Shown here: positions 54,458-64,000 of the stretch, piece by piece | How the letters are laid out: every line of letters starts with the position of its first letter | How positions within the stretch are numbered: the stretch's first letter is position 1 | Assembly (NCBI GenBank): GCA_026545225.1 | Contig: CM048848.1 | Location: 20,562,806-20,626,805, forward strand | DNA: 64,000 nt | Direction: 5' to 3' | DNA from: Cornus controversa | Lineage: Eukaryota; Streptophyta; Magnoliopsida; Cornales; Cornaceae | Translations under genes and position numbers: made by a program | The notes under the pieces: generated by a model | Told to the model about the DNA's origin: nothing | Database searches by the model: none | What the model saw: the letters and a program-made list of their open reading frames with translations, nothing else

Positions 54458-54747
54458 TATAATCAATGTCCTGGTGTTGATTATAAAGAAACCTTTAGTC
54501 CTGTGGTTAAACCAGCAACTATTAGAGCTGTATTATCTATTACAGTCATGAATGGATGGGATTTGAGGCAAATAGATGTTAACATCACCTTTCTAAATGG
54601 TGAATTAACTGAAACTATTTTTATGGTGGAAACCCCTAGGGTTCAATGATTTGTCAAAACCTAATCATGTTTGCAGGTTAAGAAATGCGATCTATGGGCT
54701 TAAGCAAGCCCCACGGGCTTGGTATACAGCCCTCAAAAATGCCATTT
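54458..54747 (+). pseudogene. Duplicated copia RT segment between two gypsy LTR pieces
   Basis: Starts at the TSD TATAA and reads YNQCPGVDYKETFSPVVKPA, then NGWDLRQIDVN, then LRNAIYGLKQAPRAWYTALK. It is 98% alike to 61419-61707 by eye. One extra base (ACCCCTAGGG against ACCCCCAGGG after GGAAA) shifts its frame. It ends at the microhomology CCATTT (54742-54747), where gypsy LTR sequence resumes. It is a second copy of the region that continues properly at 61419. Confidence 0.93.
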
Positions 54748-54924
54748 GAATTGAAAGCAGGTATAACACACCAGGATCTGATTATTTAGAATGGGTCATG
54801 CCCAATTTTCGTAAAAATAATAGGAAATTGAGATTGTATGATCAGGTGGCGGTTATAGCGTGAGGGTGATCTCACGGAGTTCACACCTCGATTTTCGGGC
54901 CTCGGGAATTGGGGCGTGACAAAA

Positions 54925-54936
54925 TGGTATCAGAGC
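54925..54936 (+). other. Primer binding site (tRNA-Met) of the LARD-like element
   Basis: TGGTATCAGAGC, three bases after the LTR end GTGACA; perfect match. Confidence 0.9.
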
Positions 54937-57749
54937 TCTAGGATGGAATACCTAGGGATGACGGGTGATGGACGTATCATGTGTATGGTTGAGAAGGTTG
55001 GATTTTGTACCTGATACCAGAGTGGTATCTATCAGAGCACTAGGTTGGAATACCTAGGGGCGACGGGTAAGGGTTGAGGATGTCTGGATTGCTGTTAAGG
55101 CATTTGGTTTGAAAACCTAGGGTATCAAAGTCATAGGTTTGAATACTTAAGGACGGATGGTCAAATCACATGTTAGTTTGGAGATAGGCAATGGTTGTTA
55201 GTTGTCTAAATGATAGGTTTGATTACCTATAGATGATAGTGGAACGACTTGCTCGGTTTGAGCAATCCAAATGAAAGATCAAAGTGTTGGTGTGCGAAAC
55301 TGGTTTCGATTGGTAATAACTCCCAGAGTTGGTTGAGTTTAGATTTTAACTTAGTGATTAAGCCTTGTTAGTGAGTAACGAATAGATACCGCAAGGAATA
55401 TTGCGAGTGTTTAAGTCCTTAGAGGTACTTAGGGGCTTATGATGTGTTATTGGTAAGTGTATTGTCGAGGATGACAACTGAGATTGGAAGAGGATACAAG
55501 GAAGGCATATTGCCGGAGTTGGGCTAACTGGGAAAAGTGGCCTGGCTAGACATTTTTCTTGGATTAGCGTTTCTCTTACAATACGCCGGCTCTTGTAGAC
55601 GTTGAGTTGTTTCGTCCGGATGACGACGGATAAAAGATTCCTTATAGTAGGAATATGTTACTGAAAGTGATTAGTGTAGATAGTTAAGGATACTACCTTA
55701 GACTATAGAGGTGGGTGGATTGGTAGGTGTTTACCAATGAGTATAGAGGATGAGAGTAGGTTGGTTTGAACCACTCTAGATTTTATGTTCTAGTATATGT
55801 GTGTACTAGAGGGACTGGGCTGTGTTTCACACTTTCTCAGGCAGAGGAAGTACCGGGACCATATATGGTCAGGAGTATTTTCTTAGTTTTAGCCCGAGGG
55901 CTAGGGTGTTGATTTATGCATCATATGTGATATCATGCATGGTACGTGTTTAATTGATTAACATGTTGTGTGTTATATGCTATGTGGTATATATGATTCA
56001 TGTAACTGAGCATTTCACTTTAGTGTTGCATTTTGTGTCACATGGTAAGTAGTGACATGTAGTCACCAAGCGATTTCAGTTTTGATGATTGGTAAACCTG
56101 GGTAGAGGTTTGAACCCGAGTGGGTCATGTAGTGATAGACTTTGAAAGTATGAGTTTGGAATTGTGGAGAAAGGTGTGATTTACCTTGTAGTTTCCCAAA
56201 CCAAGAGTTTGGTGATTTAGATTTGCGTTGTAATCATTGCACAAGGATGAGGACTCAGAATTGACCAAATTCTTAGAGTCAGTGGACGTGTGATGACTTT
56301 GACGATGCATTGGCGATGCATCGTAATGCCTAGGTGCTAATTAATGTAATAGTGATGCATGGAAGGATTTGTAGGGTCCTAGACGAAGTAGTCAAGATCT
56401 TGGGGTCTCAAGTGAGATGCTGGAAAGGAATGGATAAATACCCGAGAAGTCGGAAATGTCCATTAGGATTAATGGACGAGTAAGTCGGATTCATTATTTG
56501 AGAAATGAGGTTGTGAAGTTAAGGGCACGTAAAACCCTAATCTTGGCACTAAATGCCAATGGAATATAGTCCACAAAAGTAGACAGGACTAGATGATTTG
56601 TTTTGACAAGTGCACTCCTTATGTGCCTTGACATTCGCGGTGTACTGTGATATGCGCATGATTGACGCAGTTGGATTAAAGTGTGGATATAGTGTTAAGA
56701 GAAGGATGAGTTAATAGTGGACGAGGATCCTGACATATGGTATCTGAAGTGAGGATAATTTCTTACTGTGAAGGGGAGAGGTGGACGCAGTGGACGTGTA
56801 GACGCAGTGGGCTGCGGCCACTGTATGGCTGCTATTTGGCTACTGTAGGTGACCTCAAACTTTCATTGGTAAGGGTTGTCTAAAGTGAAGTGCTGATATG
56901 AAAGGAATTCTCTCTAATTATCAACTGGCTCCTTGGTGTGAAGGATGAAAAAGGGTAAATGTTTCTCCTCTTGAATAATGAGATTGTGAAACTAGTGGGA
57001 TGTGAGATCCTGGACTTGGCATTGGATTCCAGTGGGTTGTAGTCTAGGAGACTGGGCAAGATTATGTGGCTTGCTGCGGCAAGTACACTGTTTATGTTGT
57101 TTTTATCGGCGAGTACATTGTCACGTGCCTTGCTGGTGAGTGCGCTTGTGATGTGCACTGGATTGATGCGGTTTGTGTTGTGATGATGCCCAGGATATTG
57201 GACTAAGCCCGGGAATGGTATGCCAGAAATTGAAAGTCATGCTTGATAATAAAAGGATGACTTTGAGTATGGATGATCCCGGATTAGGGGGATGTATCAC
57301 GGTGAGTGATTGGCGTGATTAGTCAAAGGTGTTGCCTTAGACTAGAGATAGAGATGGACTGGATAGGTCTTGAGGTAGAGACTGTGGACTCTAGGAAGCG
57401 AGTGCTTCGGAGGAAAGTGAAAGTGAACCGTTCATGGGGTTCGGAGTTGCCCAACTATGTTACGGAAGTGGTTAATTATCCACTAGGCTTGATTATTCGG
57501 AATCGTCTATGCAACTTGTGACTGTCGGAGTTGTCCACTCACATTACCTAGACCATCCCGTGGTTATATTGCCTTACGGCAGTTAAGATGCACTGTTGTG
57601 CAAGACTTGAGAGTTATGAGTTAGGTGTTGCAAGTGTAGCGCCTAGGGTATGTAGAGAGAGAAAGTGACGATCATTGGCGAGAATGACATCTGGGAAGGA
57701 TTGGTTTTGGAAAGAACATGACTATGCTAATTTCGAGGACGAAATTCCT

Positions 57750-57764
57750 TGAAGGAGGGGAGGT
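57750..57764 (+). other. Polypurine tract of the LARD-like element
   Basis: TGAAGGAGGGGAGGT immediately precedes the LTR start TGTAAGGACC; it would prime plus-strand DNA. Confidence 0.85.
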
Positions 57765-57850
57765 TGTAAGGACCAGAATAATTTTGACCGGTTCCGGGTG
57801 AATTTTGACCGGATTTATTTTTTTCAAATAAATTAAATTCGAAAAGATGT

Positions 57851-57883
<33 letters not shown>

Positions 57884-60800
57884 TTGGACGTGGATATTTA
57901 TATATATAAGATTATATATAGAGAGAGAGAGAGGTGGAGAAAGTATATGAATACGGGATTTTATATGGACGGAGGATGCATATATATATATATATGGAAA
58001 TATATATATTTATATGGAATATAATTATATTTAATTATAAATATATTTATTGGTACATGTATTAGTAAACATGTATATAGAGGTGTATTTGTGTAATAAA
58101 TATATGTGTATGTACTATGATATGTGTACATATACATGTGTGGGATATTTAATATATGTGGTGTATAAAGAATGAAGAGAAGATAAGGAATGGGTGGTCT
58201 CGGCTAAAGAAGAAAAAGAAGAAAGAAAAGAAAAGAAAAAGAAAGGAAAAAGAAAAGAAAAGAAAGAAAGAGAAAGAAGGTGAAACCGAGGTGAGATCGG
58301 GAGAGAGAGACCGAAGGAAGGAGGCACCGCCGATCCCGGCGCCGGCGGTGGCCGTGGCTAGAGTGGCTGTTCGCGGTGGCTGAAGTGGTTAAGGTGGGGT
58401 TGCACGGTGACGCGGGGTGGCTCAGTTCGATTGGGCCATTCGCGAAGGGGCGTTGCTCATGGTAGGGTTCCACCTGGGCGACAGCAACGGCGGTCGCGAC
58501 GGCTGGAAGAGGCTGCAGCGGTCACGGTTGTGGGTTTGGCCGTGGCTAGTGGCGACGATGCTGGCGGTTCGATCGGCTGGATCGCTGGGTTCTGTAGCAG
58601 GTGAGTTGGGTTTTGGTTGGCTTTTGGCAGCGGCTGCGGGGTGGCCGGCGAGGCGCTGTTCGAGTGGGGTTCTCACGGTTGTGGTTGGGTCGTGTTTGGG
58701 TTGGCCTTAGATGGCCCGACGATTGTGCGCACGGCTTGATTGGGGCTGTGTTTGGTTCGGTCCTTGGGGTTGTTTCAGTTGGGTTTTCGAATGGATTCCA
58801 ATTGGGTATGGTGATTGGAGGCTCACGGCTGGGTTGTGAGGTAGTCGGAGTAGTGGTCTTCATGGTGGGTTCGATTAGCCATGGCTGTTGGTCACGACTA
58901 GGTGGCTTGGTGGTTCATCTTAGTGGTAATGAGAGAGTGATAGAGGGTTGTTCCGGCTGTGGGATGGCCGGAGAAAATGACCGGAGTAGTGGCTGGTTTG
59001 GGGTTCGAATAGAGGCCAAAAAAATGGGTTCCTGTGTTGGGTCTTAGTTGTTTCAAGTTGAAGATGAGAATGGGTTTAGTTCGGGCAGTGGTTGGCTGTG
59101 TGTGAGGCGGCTCATGGTGGTGTGGGTTGTTCGAATTTTATGATTGGTTTGTGGATGATTTTGCAGCTTGATTGGGTTCATGAGGCTACTACCATAGTTA
59201 GTAGAGCTTGAATGGTGGCAAATTGATATTGTAATGAAGGTGGTGATATATATATATGTATATGTGTGTGTGTATGATGGTGGTCTTGCATGGGTTGGAC
59301 TTGAATTTGGGTTGATTTTCAATTGATCTATAATTGGATTAAAATGGTGGGCAACCAAAGTAGTGGGCTGAATGTGATTATTCTTGGGCCTAACTTAATT
59401 GGGCCAACATGGTTTTGATCATAGGCTGGTTCCATGGTTTGGACAGTTGGGTTGTATTGGAAAATTTCGGTTTGGTGTATGATTAAGTAATGGAGCAAAT
59501 AATGGGGCTGAAATTGGTTTGGGTTGGCTTCCAATTTAATTGAGCTAACTTTGTGTTTCGCTGAGGCTTAGTTGGATAAATTGGGTTTTAAGGATTGGTG
59601 TTGGTTTAGCCACGTGTCGGGTTTTTGGTAATAAGCATTGGGCTTGGTATTTAATTTGGGTCAAAGTCAGGGACAACAATTTAATTGGACTTAGCAGGAA
59701 ATGTTGTGATAGCGAGATTGGCGAATACTCTATGGAGGAAGTTGGAGATTTTTGGAGTTCTCACTCCAAATTGAGGTAGGGGGTGTGCGTTGTGTTTTTC
59801 ATTCCAAGTTTAATTTCATGTTAATGACATAAAGTAAATGTTTTTATGTTATTTGTGATTAAATGAAAATTGAGACATAATCTTTGATTTAAATTGATGT
59901 ATGATTTAAATTGCATGAATCTGTACCTTACGTGACATGTGGTGCATATGTGAACCTTTTTGGTTGAAAATTGTGTTTTTCAAAAAGATGAATGAGTTCC
60001 TTCTGTGTTGAAAATATTGATCTATGTGTTTAAATGCATGAGTTGATTATATATGCAAAATGGTATATGTATGGCATGTGTAGAATTTTGGAGAAAATAA
60101 TAAAAACCGAGTTTTGGGAAATGAGCTTGTTCTTTTGGCATTGTGAATTGTTGAATAACATGTTAGAATGGATATAGGGCATGTATTAAGTGCAATGCAT
60201 CCAATGTGAGAATTTATATATAGAAATGTGAAGTATTTTGTGCTTGTGATGAATACTCGGGAATGACTCATAGAAAATAGAAGAGGAAAACATCCTCTTT
60301 GGGGTTGAAAGTCCTCTACCTTGCGCAAGTGGGTGGTGACCGGACGGGTTAGTAGCCCGAAATAGCCAAAGGGTTTTATGATGTGGGACTACGGTACATA
60401 TCATGTGTGTGGTGTGCGTGTGAGTTCAATTCCGAGTATAGTGTGATTTTTGTGTTAAATTATGTGACGTTATGTGACTTATGTGAAGTAAGTGAATTTG
60501 TTGATAAATTCGTGTGTATCATATGTTATAGATATGAGGGGTTGCGAAATGAAGTATGTTGTAAATTTATGTGGTTGTCCATTTACATTTGATGCAATAT
60601 GCCATGATTTGAAAGAAATGAGTAGAAATGTGAGTTTTATGATGATTCCGTTAAACTTGTGTTTGAATCCCATTTTGGTCATATGTTATAGATATGATGA
60701 GACTGTGCATTATTGCATGTTTAGACTGAAAATTTTGTGGTAGTCAAGGATCTTGATATATATGCCATGTGAAGTGAAAGTTTCGATCTTTGGACTAGAA

Positions 60801-61418
60801 AGCTAAGAAGCATGACACGTAGTAAGCGGTGTGTGTTGATTTGTGTTTATGCACTGATATGAGACATGAATTTGGACGGATTGCACAACGTAATACCTTG
60901 AGCCCGTTGAGAATTGCTCATCCCCCTACACTAACACTTTCAGGGCATGACAAGGAGATTGTTGGTGGTGTGAAATCGTCAGTTGGATTTAGAGTTAGAA
61001 GGAATTCTTATTTTTAATCTTTTATGTTATGCGTGTCTGAGATGTGGACATGATGCGCTTAGACATGTATACAGGAACTTCCATTTTGAGATGTTGTATA
61101 TGGACATTGTGACTTTAATGTTGCTTTGTAGATTAGAATGATTATGTATGTTGTAGAAATGCTGAGGGGACACGTGCCCAGAAGTGTCCATTTTTATTGT
61201 TAGATATAAATGCTGGGGGGACACGAGCCCAGAAGTGTCCATTTGAATTGAAAGCAGGTATAACATGCCAGGATCTGATTATTTAGAATGGGTCATGCCC
61301 AATTTTCGTAAAAATAATAGGAAATTAAGATTGTATGATCAGGTGGTGGTTATAGTGTGAGGGTGATCTCACGAAGTTCACACCTCGATTTTCGGGCCTC
61401 AGGAATCAGGGCGTGACA
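57765..61418 (+). mobile_element. Gypsy 3' LTR (copy 2), complete, 3.65 kb
   Basis: Begins TGTAAGGACCAGAATAA and ends CAGGGCGTGACA, followed by the TSD TATAA (61419-61423) and the true continuation of copia RT. It shares with copy 1 the TA runs, TATA box, purine tract, GC-rich section, and the late block with two GGGGACACG(T/A)GCCCAGAAGT units (61166-61240). The segment 59221-60188, absent from copy 1, includes a TA/TG microsatellite (59250-59275). No frame over 150 codons; the Gly/Val-rich 148-codon frame at 58601 is compositional. Confidence 0.93.
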
Positions 61419-61973
61419 TATAATCAATGTCCTGATGTTGATTATAAAGAAACCTTTAGTCCTGTGGTTAAACCAGCAACTATTAGAGCTGTATTATCTA
61501 TTATAGTCATGAATGGATGGGATTTGAGGCAAATAGATGTTAACATCGCCTTTCTAAATGGTGAAATAACTGAAACTATTTTTATGGTGGAACCCCCAGG
61601 GTTCAATGATTTGTCAAAACCTAATCATGTTTGCAGGTTAAGAAATGCGATCTATGGGCTTAAGCAAGCCCCACGGGCTTGGTATACAGCCCTCAAAAAT
61701 GCCATTTTTCAGCTGGGTTTTCACAATTCCAAGGTCGACTCCTCTCTCTTCATTTACAGCCAAGGATCAAATCTTTGTTATTTCCTGGTTTATGTTGATG
61801 ACCTTGTCATTACCGAAAATAATTCACTCCTTGTGGCAAACATTATTAAGCAGCTGGGTGACATGTTTTCTCTAAAGGATATGGGTTCTCTCTATTTTTT
61901 CTTGGGGATTGAAGTAATTCCTACTCGGGCCAGATATTCCTCTCACAACATAAGTATGTTTGTGAACTTTTAG
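61419..61973 (+). pseudogene. Reverse transcriptase (RVT_2) of the copia element
   Basis: Open from the LTR junction: DYKETFSPVVKPATIRAVLS, DLRQIDVNIAFLNGEI (first catalytic Asp; the usual text is QLDVxNAFLHG, so an Asn-Ile change is seen), GLKQAPRAWYTALKNAIFQL, SLFIYSQGSNLCYFLVY, then VDDLVITENN (the paired catalytic Asp residues, YVDD), and DMGSLYFFLGIEV. It ends with a stop after SMFVNF at 61971; the usual QxKYxxDLL segment is shifted. The N-terminal half lies at 51595-51761. Confidence 0.93.
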
Positions 61974-62672
61974 CCAACACGAGTATTAGTAGTGCAAAAG
62001 ATGTCTCCACACCTCTCTCTACAAGTTAATCTCTTCAATTGGTTTATGGCATTGTTGCTGTGGATAGCTCAAAGTTTTGTAGAATCATTGGCAGCCTCCA
62101 ATACCTTTCATTGACACGTCTAGACATCTCATTTGCAGTCAACAAACTCTCTCAATTTATGCACAAGCCGACTACAAATCACTGGACAGCAACCAAAAGG
62201 ATCCTCCGCTACTTAAAATAGACTATTTTTTATGGTATTCAGATCCACAAAGCTGGCACTCTAGTTTTAAGGACCTACTCCGATGCCGATTGAGCTGGAA
62301 ATATGGATGACCACACGTCAACCTTTGCATATATCAGCTTTTTGGGATCTAATCCCATTTCTTGGAGCTCAAAGAAACAAAGAGCAATTGCACGATCTAC
62401 AACAGAGGCTGAATACCGGGCACTTGCTAATGCGGCTTCCGAGACAATGTGGTTGTCCACTCTTCTCAAAGAACTTGTATTTCCAGTAAAAGAATCTCCC
62501 CAACTGCTATGTGACAATCTCAGTTTTAACCCAGTCAATCATTCGCGCATGAAACACATTCAAATCGATCTTCACTTTGTGTGTGGCTTAGTGCAAAAGG
62601 GAAGCCTCCAAGTAAAACATGTACATACTCAAGACCAACTAGCTAATCTGTTAACAAAGCCATTGTCAAAAT
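61974..62672 (+). pseudogene. RNase H of the copia element
   Basis: After the frame break: [33 protein letters not shown], a stop at 62219, LVLRTYSDAD with the first Asp, a stop where Trp is normal (SDADxAGNMDDHTST), FLGSNPISWSSKKQRAIARS, STTEAEYRALANAASETMWL (catalytic Glu), LLCDNLSFN (second Asp) and MKHIQIDLHFV, ending LTKPLSK at 62672. All copia RNase H landmarks are in order. It would degrade the RNA template. At least three stops. Confidence 0.92.
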
Positions 62673-62727
62673 AGCGCACGGAATTGCTACGTAACAAGAT
62701 TGGTCTTGCCGATGGAAGCTCAATCTT

Positions 62728-62736
62728 GTGGGGGCG
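62728..62736 (+). other. Polypurine tract of the copia element
   Basis: TTGTGGGGGCG lies directly before the LTR start TATAAAGG; the G run is the plus-strand primer site. It follows the GLADGSSI segment that usually ends copia pol. Confidence 0.75.
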
Positions 62737-63010
62737 TATAAAGGAAGCGTGCGTGGACTTTATTCAAACCAAAACAGAGCATGTCTAGCCTAAAATCCTA
62801 CCAAATATTCTATCATTAATTCTATATTTGGAGTTGATTCTATGTTAGAATTCTACAGCTGTATATTGTAACAGTAGCATAACTTTAGCTTTACCATTTA
62901 CATGTTTCCTAAATTAGCTTCTCAATCACTCTGTATATAACTTAGAATCTCTATCAATGACAGTGTGGGAATTTATTCATTGAAATCTTGGCAATATCTG
63001 CTTCTTCACA
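62737..63010 (+). mobile_element. 3' LTR of the copia element
   Basis: Partner of 48623-48896, same length. Its right edge TTCTTCACA borders the U-box pseudogene, with TATTT as the candidate TSD. Confidence 0.93.
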
Positions 63011-63492
63011 TATTTGTCTATGATAATGTCGAGAACTCTAATTGCTTCTTCAACGATGAGGAGAAGCACGAAGTCTTCGTAGGCTGCTAGAAAGCAGCGG
63101 TTTTCGTCAGAGATGGCGGTGACGGAGGCGAGTTTGGATATATATTCAATGAAATTTTGGTTCTGATTGTTGTGTATTTCTTTGATGAGATCTCGAGTTT
63201 GGTCTTGAGTAGGTGAAGGGAGGGAGTCTGACTCGGACTGGGTGAGTTGGACCAGATCCGGATGAAACGTTGGAGGGTGTGGTTGGGGATGAAGTCGGTG
63301 GCGTGGAGGACCTGCATCGTAGCGGGACATGACTTATTGCCGCCGTCGAGCCACCGTTAGATGCTTGACTGGTCGTAGGTGACACCAGTGCAGAGACTCA
63401 CAGGAGATTTCATCACGTCGAGAGAAATCGGGCACTTGAAGAAGTTTGGAACCGTGATGTACAAGTCCTCCCTCAACATTTTTACAAAGAGA
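63011..63492 (-). pseudogene. U-box E3 ubiquitin ligase, N-terminal fragment (PUB-like)
   Basis: Minus strand from ATG at about 63480: [40 protein letters not shown], an in-frame TAA, then [36 protein letters not shown]. This is a complete U-box (E2-binding domain of plant PUB ligases) with CPI, TGxTYD and PNxTLQR. A frameshift near 63215 moves the text to [20 protein letters not shown] then [20 protein letters not shown], the start of the armadillo-type region. It stops at the copia LTR (63010), where about 250-300 residues of the usual 400 are still missing. Full-length relatives (PUB25-28 type) ubiquitinate stress and immune regulators. The stop, frameshift and truncation mark a pseudogene, unless the TAA is a sequencing error. 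Confidence 0.85.
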
Positions 63493-64000
63493 GAGAATTT
63501 GCAGAGAACATATAGTGAGAGAAAGAGAATAGATTTAGAGAGGGAAATAGAAATGTTTGGAATATGGAACTTTTGACGGGCTTTTTTGCCTTTTAAAAAA
63601 AATGGTACCTTTTCTTGTGTGGGATTGGCTTAATTAATATGAAACAATGTATTTTGTTTCATTTTTGAAAGTGTATGCGTGCTGCTGTGTAAGTGTCTTG
63701 TTTTATAATATTATTATAAATTCTTTTATTTTTTCTATACATTTTTCATATTTTTAAAGAGAGGTAGTGTTCGCACTCCTCTTTTTAACATTTATACTCT
63801 CGTCTTAAAAGAAATAATATTTTTAATTCTAGTTTCACAAGAAAATGATTATTTTTTTCAAATTACACAATTACACTTTCAGATATTCCCTTTCGATCTC
63901 TATTCTTTAATGTTTTCGGTCTTTTTTGACATAGTATTTTTTTATTTATCTATTTTGACAGGACCAAAAAAGGTTAACATAAATTATCCTTTTTGACAGA
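63493..64000. other. Upstream flank of the U-box pseudogene
   Basis: Right of the pseudogene start, a purine-rich GAGAGAAAG stretch (63488-63550) would be the 5' leader. Beyond it lies AT-rich DNA with no gene. It may hold the old promoter (a TTATAATATTATTATAAAT motif stands at 63702-63720), but nothing firm can be read. Confidence 0.4.

Larger units (their letters stand above)
54742..57764 (+). mobile_element. LTR end, PBS and non-coding body of a LARD-like gypsy element
   Basis: 54742-54921 is the last 180 bp of the LTR (ending GGGGCGTGACA), then AAA and a perfect tRNA-Met PBS (54925-54936). The 2.8-kb body holds no Gag or Pol domain in any frame; instead it has weak repeats of the kind TCAGAGC(A/T)CTAGG(A/T)TGGAATACCTAGGG (54930-55240). 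Its end, TTTCGAGGACGAAATTCCTT then GAAGGAGGGGAGGT, is the familiar 3' end of chromovirus pol plus polypurine tract. This indicates a non-autonomous derivative (LARD type) of a Tekay/Del-like element that kept only the terminal signals. Confidence 0.8.
48623..63010 (+). mobile_element. Ty1/copia retrotransposon with nested gypsy insertion
   Basis: LTRs of 274 bp (48623-48896 and 62737-63010) bracket PBS, gag, protease, integrase, RT, RNase H and PPT in copia order. Flanks TAGTT (48618-48622) and TATTT (63011-63015) agree at four of five bases as a TSD. Without the nested block (51762-61418, plus one extra copia copy) it would be about 4.7 kb, a normal size. Short LTRs and the GDGSGL/HIGS protease context suggest an Ale/Retrofit-like lineage (inference). 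Stops, a frameshift and a changed integrase catalytic residue make it dead. Confidence 0.92.

Overview
The window reads as intergenic DNA from a flowering plant, probably a eudicot. It is AT-rich, full of TA microsatellites, and almost wholly built of LTR retrotransposons. Both plant superfamilies are present: Ty1/copia with DSG protease, copia-type RT and RNase H; Ty3/gypsy with gag, FIDDILVYS- or YVDD-type RT and H2C2 integrase. Many primer binding sites complementary to initiator tRNA-Met (TGGTATCAGAGC) are visible. The only stretch I recognise as host-derived is a broken U-box E3 ubiquitin ligase gene at the right end (63011-63492, minus). No tRNA or rRNA gene, CRISPR array or operon is seen, and every protein-coding region carries stops, frameshifts or deletions.

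Layout. 1-2750: AT-rich remnants with an 83-bp minisatellite and a pyrimidine tract. 2750-8205: a scrambled minus-strand Ty3/gypsy element (gag start, two PBS, long LTR, protease, zinc knuckle), split by a 1.5-kb solo LTR sitting inside the zinc-knuckle codons. 8206-10056: minus-strand copia integrase start, protease and gag. 10057-13121: a 0.7-kb solo LTR, a plus-strand copia LTR fragment and AT-rich DNA. 13122-15451: a 2.3-kb solo LTR candidate. 15602-23735: a plus-strand Tat-lineage Ty3/gypsy element with 5' LTR, gag, protease, RT, two RNase H domains, integrase, a minisatellite of about 13 copies and an intron-containing antisense ORF; its 3' LTR is missing. 23736-25955: the end of another element and a decayed plant-transposon-type gag-like domain. 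25961-27354: copia solo LTR with perfect TSD. 27888-32876: a minus-strand copia gag and 5' LTR, the LTR split by a nested Athila-like element (29300-31833). 33900-36990: a 24-bp minisatellite broken by a solo LTR, then an LTR-like region and a hairpin. 37081-46012: minus-strand Ty3/gypsy element (chromovirus-like) lacking integrase, with a solo LTR inside its left LTR. 46013-47682: 3' end and LTR of a plus-strand copia element of the same family as 28988-32876. 47700-48180: a MITE-like repeat. 48623-63010: a complete-ended copia element with 274-bp LTRs, opened in its RT by a non-autonomous gypsy element with LTRs of up to 3.65 kb.

The most instructive locus is 51757-61423. The same TATAA target in the copia RT is followed first by a solo-like LTR and 290 bp of copia, then, across a 6-bp CCATTT microhomology, by the remainder of a full element and the same copia sequence again. 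This is best read as unequal exchange between nested copies followed by LTR-LTR recombination. The domains listed describe ancestral functions; nothing here looks like an intact working gene set. All family names rest on motifs read by eye, not on database searches.
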